From contig NZ_LMKH01000007.1 in the NCBI RefSeq assembly GCF_001421415.1, positions 1 through 48,256 on the forward strand: a stretch of 48,256 nucleotides of DNA. Direction: 5' to 3'. How positions within the stretch are numbered: position 1 is the first letter of the stretch; each line of letters begins with the position of its first letter. Source of the stretch: Sphingomonas sp. Leaf208. Lineage in GTDB: Bacteria; Pseudomonadota; Alphaproteobacteria; Sphingomonadales; Sphingomonadaceae. Shown piece by piece: positions 41,537 to 48,256 of the stretch. The position numbers were made by a program, and so were the translations under genes. The notes beneath the pieces were generated by a model that did not search any database, was not told where the DNA came from, and worked only from the letters and a program-made list of their open reading frames with translations.

Positions 41537-43279
41537 TCAGGTCAATGCGTTCGCAGGTGTCCACTGCGGCACCTGCTGGTCCTGCCATAGTCGCAGACGT
41601 CGCCAGTCCAGCGCATCGTAGACAGCTGTGGACCCTACAGCATCGTTTAGTGGCAGTGCCGCAGCGGCCTCACGCAGAAAACGAGGTCGAAGCGCGTCAT
41701 CCTCCAGATAGGCTGCCTCCCACCAGCCGATGATGCGATCTCGCGCATTTGCCATTGCAGCGGCCGATGGTAGGCGGTCGCGCTTCTCGTGCTGATTAAC
41801 TCGGGTGTGCGCCGGCATCAGGTTCCACAGATCCCCGCATGGCCAAACCGACCATGGCAGGCAGTGGTCGATGTCGAAGCTGTTCGGCTTGAGGGGGCGT
41901 CCCGTCCAGACGCACTCGAGCGGCTGCCCGCGACCGAGCAGCCGCTGGAGCACGTCGCGACCAAGAGCGGTGGTGCGAACCGGCTCTACCCACGCCAGGG
42001 CGGCTTCTGCAGCGCCGGGCGCGACCGCCAGACCCATACGGTCGGCATAGACGCGGATGAGGCGGGACCATTCAGCGACCAGCATGGGTTCGATCCAGGA
42101 CCCAAACCGCGACATAGCCCGCCACAGGTGGCCCGGCACCTCGATCAGGCCCCAGCCGCGCAGCGTCTCAAGGTCGAGCACGGTTGCGGATGCACCGCCC
42201 CGCCGCCCGCGGCTGACGCCGAACACCTGCATGTCACTGTTGGGATAGCGGGTGAAGGTCGCCGGCATTTTGGCGATTGTGTGAGCAGCCCGGGACAGCG
42301 CGGAAGCGATGGCGTGGGCCTGCTCGCCGGCGAAGACCGCACCAATCCGTAGCTCGACCGGTGCCGTGCCGAGCGCGAGCAGTGCTGCAAACCCGTCCTT
42401 GGCGAAGCCCAGTCGCTCAATGCCGACATTACCCGGCATCTGCGGGAGCCTCGCCCGAACCAGGGGCAGGTACATTCTAAGCCAGTTCAGTGCGACCAAG
42501 CCCAGCGGCACTTCGACTGCATCGCGGCCCTCGGGCGCTGGCGTAGCTGCGGCAGGCGCATACTCGGCGATGCGTGCCACGGCTCGGAGCAGTGCCAGCT
42601 TATAGGTGGATGACTTCTCGTCGGACAAGACGATGCCGCGCACCAGAGGAAGCGCGCCGGTGCCGTCATCGGGCATGCGTAGCGCTATGACGTCCCATGT
42701 CACACCGGCGCGTCCGCCCTGATCGCTGGATGTCGCAACCCGTAACACCTCCAGCCCATGTGCCCGGGCCAGCCCCTCGATCTCGGCGGTTGAGGTCGGG
42801 TGCATCTGCATACCGGACGGGGCGGGACCGTGGCGCAGCGTCATCACCAGCACACCGCCCGGCTTCAACAGAGTGGCGAGTTTGCGGAAGGCACGGGGCC
42901 GATCGGCAGGCGCGACGTGCTGCCAAACGGCTGACAGCAGCACGAAATCGTAGGCAAGTCCAAGCCCATGGACATGGTCGAGCGAGGGCAGGGTATCGTT
43001 CACCCACCTTACGCCGTCGTTTCTATGCTTCTCGGCCGCGATCCGGCGCATACCTGCAGCAGGCTCGACCGCCACAATCTCGTAGCCTCGTGAGGTGAGC
43101 CAGGCCGCGTCACGTCCTGTGCCGGCGCCGACGTCGAGCGCCAGCTTGCTGTCGCTGCCGTCAGGGATAACCGGCAACACCTCCGCCAGCATGCGCTCGG
43201 ATGATACCGCCTCGTACCGCTCGGCTAGCATGTCGGCTTGGCCGTCATAGGCAGCAACGACGTCGAGGTAGCTGTTCAA
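41537..43279 (-). CDS. Class I SAM methyltransferase fused to HNH endonuclease domain
   Basis: 580 residues. The N-terminal part is a small-molecule-type methyltransferase: motif I LALDVGAGTGRDAAWL (Asp49 to Gly55), AVEPAAGMRRIA, and KPGGVLVMTLRHG. No DNA-methyltransferase catalytic motif (DPPY, NPPF or PC) is seen. A middle helical region (SSTYKLALLRAVARIAEYA, RYPNSDMQVFGVSR) leads to a C-terminal HNH nuclease with CVWTGRPLKPNSFDIDHCLP, then WNLMPAHTRVNQHEKRDRLP. Start: TTG at 43279 overlaps the TGA of the upstream gene (TTGA) and lets the conserved NSYLDVVAAYDGQADMLAER begin the protein. Coupling to a second HNH gene points to a joint nucleic-acid-processing role. Confidence 0.8.
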   Translation of the reverse strand: MNSYLDVVAAYDGQADMLAERYEAVSSERMLAEVLPVIPDGSDSKLALDVGAGTGRDAAWLTSRGYEIVAVEPAAGMRRIAAEKHRNDGVRWVNDTLPSLDHVHGLGLAYDFVLLSAVWQHVAPADRPRAFRKLATLLKPGGVLVMTLRHGPAPSGMQMHPTSTAEIEGLARAHGLEVLRVATSSDQGGRAGVTWDVIALRMPDDGTGALPLVRGIVLSDEKSSTYKLALLRAVARIAEYAPAAATPAPEGRDAVEVPLGLVALNWLRMYLPLVRARLPQMPGNVGIERLGFAKDGFAALLALGTAPVELRIGAVFAGEQAHAIASALSRAAHTIAKMPATFTRYPNSDMQVFGVSRGRRGGASATVLDLETLRGWGLIEVPGHLWRAMSRFGSWIEPMLVAEWSRLIRVYADRMGLAVAPGAAEAALAWVEPVRTTALGRDVLQRLLGRGQPLECVWTGRPLKPNSFDIDHCLPWSVWPCGDLWNLMPAHTRVNQHEKRDRLPSAAAMANARDRIIGWWEAAYLEDDALRPRFLREAAAALPLNDAVGSTAVYDALDWRRLRLWQDQQVPQWTPANALT

Positions 43280-44190
43280 GCGTCGAGGCCCGCGAAACGG
43301 GCACGGTGCCGAGCGACATAGTCGGGGCGCGGGTGGAGCCGTGGATCGACCGGCAGGCGAACGCGCTCGCCCGGTTGTGGGAACAGCCGAATGAGCTCGG
43401 ACGGCACCTTGTTGTGCGACACCAGCAGCCGGCACTCATCGTCGAGGCTGATGAGGTGACGGTCGAACAACCAGTGCGCGGTCGCGGACAGAGCAATGCC
43501 GTTCTGCACTACGTCCGGCCCGCCATCGGCGACGCTCCAGATATGCGCGGCCTGAGCTTCGGCCTTTCCGCCGCCATTGACCATACGCAGCCCCGTCACC
43601 GCGCAACGGTTGTCATATGCGTCCAGCACATGGCCGCGGAAGGCGGCGCTGCGCACCTTGCGGTTGACCAGTAGCTGCGCCACGCGCCGCTCGTCGGGCG
43701 GTGAGGCCAGTAATGCGGCCGTGGAGGCGTCGATGTGGCGGGGATCGAGTTCGAGCCGGATCGCGTGTTCGGGCGATAACGTGTCGACCAAGCCGGCGTT
43801 CACGATGGCAGCAAAGTCAGCATCATCAATGCCTCGAACCGATCGACCGCGTAGTGTCCGACCAACGACGGCGGGGTTGTCCAGCTCGCGCAGCATACGC
43901 TCAAGAAAGCGGCCGTCAGGATCGCGATACGGCACGGGACGATCGAACTCGATGAAGTCGCTGATGCGGGCGTAAAAGAGCGTGCGGTCGGCGGGATCAG
44001 GGTCGATGCTGCGCACCAGGCCGGCCGCCACATAGGCCTTGCGCCCACCCGCCGAGCCGGTTTCGCGGTAGATGATCCAATCGCCGACGCATGCTTCGGC
44101 TGCGCGCAGGTAGATGCGTGGGAAATGGTACCGCTCCGCGATCATGTCGTCGTAGCGCGATGCACCGCTGATTTCGAACACACCCTTCAT
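43276..44190 (-). CDS. PUA/EVE-like reader domain fused to HNH endonuclease (HNH_2 type)
   Basis: 304 residues. The first about 110 residues (GVFEISGASRYDDMIAERYH, FPRIYLRAAEACVGDWIIYR, FYARISDFIEFDRPVPYRD) resemble the PUA/EVE/SRA-like modules that bind modified bases. The C-terminal HNH has CAVTGLRMVNGGGKAEAQAA, then HIWSVADGGPDVVQNGIALS and HWLFDRHLISL, giving His-Asn-His. The layout is that of modification-dependent (type IV-like) restriction enzymes; this is inference from family knowledge. The ATG at 44190 is preferred over a TTG at 44244, but no good ribosome site is visible. Its stop overlaps the TTG start of the methyltransferase-HNH gene. Confidence 0.8.
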   Translation of the reverse strand: MKGVFEISGASRYDDMIAERYHFPRIYLRAAEACVGDWIIYRETGSAGGRKAYVAAGLVRSIDPDPADRTLFYARISDFIEFDRPVPYRDPDGRFLERMLRELDNPAVVGRTLRGRSVRGIDDADFAAIVNAGLVDTLSPEHAIRLELDPRHIDASTAALLASPPDERRVAQLLVNRKVRSAAFRGHVLDAYDNRCAVTGLRMVNGGGKAEAQAAHIWSVADGGPDVVQNGIALSATAHWLFDRHLISLDDECRLLVSHNKVPSELIRLFPQPGERVRLPVDPRLHPRPDYVARHRARFAGLDA

Positions 44191-44280
44191 GCCAGGATCG
44201 TGACGCGGTTCTCGGGTTGGAGCAACCTTGCTAACAACGTTCAACGGTCAGCGGTCAGCGATCGTGGAACAAGCTGCTGC

Positions 44281-44340
44281 TGAACGAACGGCCGCTTTCG
44301 GGGAGTCCAGATGCGGCCTCGAACGTCCGGTTCTGGGTCG
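44281..44340 (+). repeat. 60-nt intergenic element, copy 8
   Basis: Begins TGAACGAACGGCCGCTTTCG and ends TTCTGGGTCG. It lies 90 bases upstream of the EVE-HNH start and 28 bases past the SDR stop, marking the right side of the defence-like island. GGCCGC and GCGGCC inside it could pair, but other copies lack this. Confidence 0.8.
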
Positions 44341-44368
44341 ATACGCTCGACGCCGACCAAGCTACGGC

Positions 44369-45133
44369 CTAAAAGTGGGCAAGGTATCCGCCATCGACGG
44401 CAATTACCTGGCCCGTAATGTAGGAAGCTGCCGGCGAGGCGAGGAACACGACCGCTCCGGCGATCTCGGCAGGATAACCCCAGCGGCCGAGTGACGTGCG
44501 CCTCGCAAGGTGCGCCGCGATCTCCTCGCTGGCCACCATCGGCGCATTGGCATCAGTCGCAAAATAGCCCGGCGCGACCGCGTTGACCGTGATCCCACGT
44601 GGGCCCAGTTCGACAGCGAGCGCGCGGGTCAGCGCTTCAAGCCCGCCCTTGGTGGCGGTATAAGCGGCGTCACCAGCGCGCGCGATCTGTCCGGCAATTG
44701 ATGTGATCGTAATAATCCGCCCACCTTCTCGCATTTGCGGTGCCACCATTCGCACGAGGTCAAACGGAGCGACAAGGTTTACTTCGAGCAGCCGGCGGAA
44801 AGCGGCGCGGTCGAGTTCAGCGAGGGGACGTCGATCGCGTAGACCCGCATTACTGACGAGTATGTCGATCGGACCGAGCGCTGTTACGGAATCGCGAAGG
44901 GCGCTCTCGTCCTCTAGGTCGACGACAATTGCCTTGGCATAGCCGCCCGCATCCACCAATTCGGCGACGACCGCTTCCAACCGCCCCCGGTCACGACCGT
45001 GAACTACCACTTCCGCACCAGTCTCAGTGAGGCTCCGAGCGATTGCGTGGCCGAGACCACCACCCGCGCCCGTGACAAGCGCGAGCCGCCCGGTCAGCGT
45101 TCTGCTCACTTGTCGGGCCGGCGACGGGATCAT
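44369..45133 (-). CDS. Short-chain dehydrogenase/reductase (classical SDR)
   Basis: About 254 residues. Rossmann motif LVTGAGGGLGHAIARS, VVVDLEDE, the NAG motif in LVSNAGLRDR, catalytic Ser in TITSIAGQIARAG and the YxxxK pair in YTATKGG are all present, and ITGQVIAVDGGY closes the chain as in FabG-like enzymes. It would reduce a ketone or oxidise an alcohol with NAD(P). The ATG at 45133 is chosen over a GTG at 45160, with a weak ribosome site. It is downstream of the FadB-like gene on the same strand (66-base untranslated gap plus start uncertainty), possibly in the same fatty-acid operon. Confidence 0.87.
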   Translation of the reverse strand: MIPSPARQVSRTLTGRLALVTGAGGGLGHAIARSLTETGAEVVVHGRDRGRLEAVVAELVDAGGYAKAIVVDLEDESALRDSVTALGPIDILVSNAGLRDRRPLAELDRAAFRRLLEVNLVAPFDLVRMVAPQMREGGRIITITSIAGQIARAGDAAYTATKGGLEALTRALAVELGPRGITVNAVAPGYFATDANAPMVASEEIAAHLARRTSLGRWGYPAEIAGAVVFLASPAASYITGQVIAVDGGYLAHF

Positions 45134-45226
45134 CGGGCTTCGCAGCCTGTGTTGTACCACCTAATCACGGACGGGAGCGGGCGGACGGGGCCACATCGGC
45201 ATGCCGCACAGCAGCGCATGCTAAGA

Positions 45227-47239
45227 TCAGCGTATCCCATTTCTCAACGACTCCGCTACCGGGAACCCGTATTGCTCGAGCCCCGCGACGACCTTCGGCA
45301 ACCCCTCGGACTGCGCCCAGAACATCGGCCCGCCGCGGTACACCGGCCAGCCATAGCCATAGATCCACACCACATCGACGTCCGACGCGCGCTGCGCCTT
45401 GCCCTCTTCGAGGATCAGCGCGCCTTCGTTCACCATCGTGTAGAGCGTCCGCACGACGATCTCCTCGTCGCTTATCTCGCGCGGCGTTACGCCCGATTTC
45501 TTGCGGAAGTCGTCGATGATCTCGGCGACGCGGGGGGAGTTCGACGGCGTCCGCTTCTCGTCGTAATCGTAGAAGCCCGCCTTGGTCTTCTGGCCCCAGC
45601 GGTTCTCCGCCGCCAACGCATCGCGGATGTTCTCGATCCGGCTCGGATCGCGGTGCCAGCCGATGTCGACGCCCGCCAAATCGCTCATCTGGAACGGCCC
45701 CATCGGCATCCCGAACGCGACATGGACCTTGTCGATCTGCTCGGGGCTCGCGCCTTCGAGCAGCAGCTTGGTCGCCTCGACCTGCCGCGGCATCAGCATC
45801 CGGTTACCGATGAACCCGTAGGTGACGCCGGCGACGACAGCGACCTTCTTGATCTTCTTGGCGAGCGCCATGACCGTCGCCAGCACATCGTCAGCGGTCT
45901 TGTCACCGCGTACAACTTCGAGCAGTTTCATCACGTTGGCCGGCGAGAAGAAGTGCATCCCGACCACGTCCTCGGGCCGCTTCGTGCACGCCGCGATCGC
46001 GTCGATATCCAGATACGAGGTGTTCGACGCCAGGATCGCGCCCGGCTTGGCGATCGCGTCGAGCTTCGTGAAGATCTCCTTCTTCACCTCCATCGTCTCG
46101 TACACGGCCTCGATGATCAGGTCGCACTCAGCGAGGTCGGCAAAGTCGAGCGTCGGCTTCAGCGCGCCCATTGCCTGCTCGACCTGCTCGGGCTTCATCC
46201 GGCCCTTGGCGGCGGTCGCCTCATAGTTCTTCCGGACGACGCCGGTGCCGCGGTCGAGCGCGTCCTGCTGCATCTCGACGATCGTCACGGGGATGCCTGC
46301 GGACAGGAAGTTCATCGAGATGCCGCCGCCCATCGTGCCCGCACCGATCACGCCGACGCGCTTGATCTCGCGGAGCTTGGTGTCCGCAGGAACGTCGTCG
46401 ATCTTGGCGGCCTGGCGTTCGGCGAAGAAGATGTGGCGCTGTGCGGCCGACTGGACGCCCGTCATAAGCTTCATGAACTCCTGGCGTTCGAACGCCATGC
46501 CGTCTTCGAAGCTGGAGCCGTCGGCGGCCTTCTCGACGCAAGCGATGTTGGCCGCCGGCGCGTCGAAGTTACGGAAACGGCGCGCATTCTCCTTCTTGAA
46601 CGCGGCGACTGCCTCGGGATCGGCCTGCGCCGTCTTCTCGGACGCACGGGGCAGGGGGCGCTTGGTCGCGATCTCGCGCGCGAATGCAACGGCGTCGGCC
46701 TCAAGCGAATCCTCGCCGACGATCTTGTCGATCAGGCCGGCGTCGAGCGCCTTCTTGGCCGAGATCGGATCGCCCTTCGCGGTCATCTCCAGCGCGAGCT
46801 TCACGCCGGCGATGCGCGGAATACGCTGCGTGCCACCCGCGCCGGGGAGCAGGCCGAGCTTCACTTCGGGCGTGCCGATCTTGGCCGAGGGGACGGCAAC
46901 GCGGTAATGGCAACCGAGCGTGACTTCGCAGCCGCCGCCGAGCGCCGTGCCGTGGATCGCCGCGACGACGGGCTTCGACGACGCCTCGATCATGTCGACG
47001 ACGGTGGGCAGGCCGGGCTCGACCATCTCCTTGCCGAACTCGGTGATGTCCGCACCCGCAAAGAACGTACGGCCGTCGCAGCGGATCACCATCGCGGTGA
47101 TGCTGTCGTCGTTCAAGCCTTCCTTGATCGCCGCCTCAAGGCCTTGGCGGACCGCGGCGCCGAGCGCGTTGACCGGCGGGTTGTTCGAGGTGATGACGAG
47201 CACGTCGTCATGGCGTTCGGAGCGGATCGGCGAAGTCAT
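45227..47239 (-). CDS. FadB/FadJ-like trifunctional enoyl-CoA hydratase / 3-hydroxyacyl-CoA dehydrogenase
   Basis: 670 residues. An N-terminal crotonase domain keeps both catalytic glutamates ([13 protein letters not shown] and [14 protein letters not shown]). The dehydrogenase part has the NAD site [36 protein letters not shown] and the catalytic histidine in [17 protein letters not shown]; two C-terminal helical domains ([28 protein letters not shown]) complete it. It carries out two steps of beta-oxidation. The ATG at 47239 follows GGAG at a good distance. It lies 43 bases downstream of a second crotonase gene. Confidence 0.93.
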   Translation of the reverse strand: MTSPIRSERHDDVLVITSNNPPVNALGAAVRQGLEAAIKEGLNDDSITAMVIRCDGRTFFAGADITEFGKEMVEPGLPTVVDMIEASSKPVVAAIHGTALGGGCEVTLGCHYRVAVPSAKIGTPEVKLGLLPGAGGTQRIPRIAGVKLALEMTAKGDPISAKKALDAGLIDKIVGEDSLEADAVAFAREIATKRPLPRASEKTAQADPEAVAAFKKENARRFRNFDAPAANIACVEKAADGSSFEDGMAFERQEFMKLMTGVQSAAQRHIFFAERQAAKIDDVPADTKLREIKRVGVIGAGTMGGGISMNFLSAGIPVTIVEMQQDALDRGTGVVRKNYEATAAKGRMKPEQVEQAMGALKPTLDFADLAECDLIIEAVYETMEVKKEIFTKLDAIAKPGAILASNTSYLDIDAIAACTKRPEDVVGMHFFSPANVMKLLEVVRGDKTADDVLATVMALAKKIKKVAVVAGVTYGFIGNRMLMPRQVEATKLLLEGASPEQIDKVHVAFGMPMGPFQMSDLAGVDIGWHRDPSRIENIRDALAAENRWGQKTKAGFYDYDEKRTPSNSPRVAEIIDDFRKKSGVTPREISDEEIVVRTLYTMVNEGALILEEGKAQRASDVDVVWIYGYGWPVYRGGPMFWAQSEGLPKVVAGLEQYGFPVAESLRNGIR

Positions 47240-47282
47240 ACAATCTCCAGAATTTCTGTCGTTCAACGCGGTGTAGACAGGG

Positions 47283-48068
47283 CTAAGAAGCACCTTGGAA
47301 TGTCGGTTTGCGTTTGCTCAGGAAGGCCGCGATGCCTTCGCGGCCTTCAGACCGTCGCGATTGACTTGCGATACTGCGTGCTTCGGCGTCGAGATGTGTT
47401 TCGAGCGGCGTGACCAGACTATCGAATAACAAACGCCGCGTTGCGCCCAGTGCCGATGTGGCGGAGGTCACCAACTTTTCGGCCAATGCCGTTGCCTCTT
47501 CTCTGAGGCTGCCGCCTTCTACGACGCGCGTCACAAGTCCCATCTTGGCGGCTTCGGTCGCCAAGACGCGTGTGTTGCAGAAGAATAGTTCCTGTGCCCG
47601 TCGCAATCCTACGAGACGTGGAACAAGCCAACTTGTACCGCCATCTGGCGACATTCCGAGTGCGGTATACGCCATCGTGAAATGGGCCTCGGGGCCTGCC
47701 AACACGATGTCACCGATGACGGCAAGCCCGATACCAGCACCCGCCGCTGGACCGTTGACTGCCGTAATGAGCGGCTTGTCCATTCGCGCCAGGCGAGTGA
47801 TGGCGGCATGCAGATACGCAGTCGTCTGCTTGATGTGCGCGGGTAACGCATCACCCATTTTTGCAAAGCCGGCGACGTCCCCACCGGCACAGAACATGCG
47901 GCCGTTTCCGGTCAAGATGACGCACCGTATCGCCGGGTCTTCGTCACACTCGATCGTAGTCTCCATCAACGCCTTCGCCATCGGCACGTCTATCGCGTTG
48001 GCTGCGTCAGGGCGATCGAGGGTCAGCCAAGCCACTGGTCCAACGCGCTCGAACAGCAAGCCGTTCAT
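47283..48068 (-). CDS. Crotonase-family enoyl-CoA hydratase/isomerase, PaaG-like
   Basis: 261 residues. A crotonase fold with [38 protein letters not shown] and [20 protein letters not shown]. The two glutamates of true hydratases are replaced (GAGIG for GGGCE, MAY for QPE), but [16 protein letters not shown] has the Asp used by PaaG-type isomerases. So a double-bond isomerase is likelier than a hydratase. The ATG at 48068 overlaps the acyl-CoA dehydrogenase stop (ATGA), so the two are coupled. Confidence 0.85.
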   Translation of the reverse strand: MNGLLFERVGPVAWLTLDRPDAANAIDVPMAKALMETTIECDEDPAIRCVILTGNGRMFCAGGDVAGFAKMGDALPAHIKQTTAYLHAAITRLARMDKPLITAVNGPAAGAGIGLAVIGDIVLAGPEAHFTMAYTALGMSPDGGTSWLVPRLVGLRRAQELFFCNTRVLATEAAKMGLVTRVVEGGSLREEATALAEKLVTSATSALGATRRLLFDSLVTPLETHLDAEARSIASQSRRSEGREGIAAFLSKRKPTFQGAS

Positions 48069-48256
48069 GTTTGAACCGGACCTTGGGCGTCGCGCCAGTC
48101 GCGCTTGATCTTCTTGGCAAGGCTCCACTTGTGGACCTCGGTGGGACCGTCGTAGATCCGAAAGGCGCGTACCTCGCGAAAGACTTGCGCGACGATCGTG
48201 TCGTCGGTCACGCCGGTGCCGCCCATGACCTGCACGCAACGATCGGCGATGCGCAT
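48065..48256 (-). CDS. Acyl-CoA dehydrogenase, C-terminal end (partial, cut by window edge)
   Basis: The last 63 residues, with QVMGGTGVTDDTIVAQVFRE, VRAFRIYDGPTEVHKWSLAK and a basic tail, fit the C-terminus of acyl-CoA dehydrogenases, in which G-G-x-G and R-I-x-D/E-G-x-x-E-V-H segments contribute to FAD and substrate binding. The rest lies beyond the window. Coupled by four bases to the crotonase gene. Confidence 0.9.
   Translation of the reverse strand: MRIADRCVQVMGGTGVTDDTIVAQVFREVRAFRIYDGPTEVHKWSLAKKIKRDWRDAQGPVQT

Noticed and set aside
5545..44340. The 60-nt elements as integron attC (59-base) sites
   Set aside because: Length is suggestive, but the outer core sites RYYYAAC and GTTRRRY are absent, the ends are not inverted repeats, and the intervals hold multi-gene modules of both orientations rather than single cassettes.
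44999..47413. An 800-codon + strand open frame opposite the FadB-like gene
   Set aside because: It is the antisense of a well-supported gene; composition is rich in Arg, Asp, His and Leu as expected from reversed GC-rich codons. Similar antisense frames at 16813-18096 and 21565-23262 were dismissed for the same reason.

Overview
The window looks like chromosome of a high-GC alphaproteobacterium, most likely a Sphingomonas or close sphingomonad. This is inference from gene content: two TonB-dependent receptors (one with an N-terminal STN signalling domain beside an ECF sigma factor and FecR), a flavin-dependent tryptophan-halogenase homologue, a BLUF photoreceptor, many Tat- or Sec-exported hydrolases, and a fatty-acid oxidation cluster. 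No rRNA, tRNA or CRISPR array was recognised.

Layout. 1-165: the right end of an IS66-type element, whose inverted repeat cuts off a BLUF gene. 162-3391: the truncated BLUF gene, a PAS-GGDEF-EAL protein overlapping it, and a membrane GGDEF protein. 3490-5497: a scar made of an IS3-type orfA fragment, a 188-bp duplicate of DNA found again at 14506, the tail of a DUF4062-like protein, and the front part of a tyrosine integrase. 5708-15890: a dense group of exported hydrolases (three serine beta-lactamase-like hydrolases, two S41 peptidases, two double-motif retropepsin-like proteases, a DUF5694 protein) and an AraC regulator. The AraC gene and one S41 gene each carry a +1 frameshift in a homopolymer. 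15944-20737: an AEC transporter coupled to an FAD/NAD(P)-binding protein, then divergently a sorbosone-dehydrogenase-like propeller protein coupled to a probable beta-barrel protein. 21031-28721: a TonB receptor, S9 peptidase and esterase operon, with MocR-type and PaiB-type regulators upstream. 28920-30578: an exported YtcJ-like amidohydrolase. 30915-39559: a halogenase / DUF6445 pair facing a glycosidase-like protein, STN TonB receptor, FecR and ECF sigma factor, which reads as one signal-controlled uptake and modification locus. 40190-44190: a defence-like island (PLD-family nuclease, methyltransferase-HNH fusion, PUA/EVE-like reader fused to HNH). 44369-48256: an SDR, a FadB-like trifunctional protein, a PaaG-like hydratase/isomerase and the end of an acyl-CoA dehydrogenase.

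The most unusual signal is not a gene. Eight copies of a 59-60 nt element (starting near TGAACGAACG, ending near TTGTGGGTCG) lie in intergenic DNA, all on the + strand and all of essentially fixed length. They begin at about 3850, 5545, 14635, 20968, 30653, 39955, 41476 and 44281. Apart from the copy inside the 188-bp duplication, each sits between functional gene modules, and three of them bracket or divide the defence-like island. The 188-bp duplication stops one base short of the end of such an element, so element ends may be recombination boundaries.
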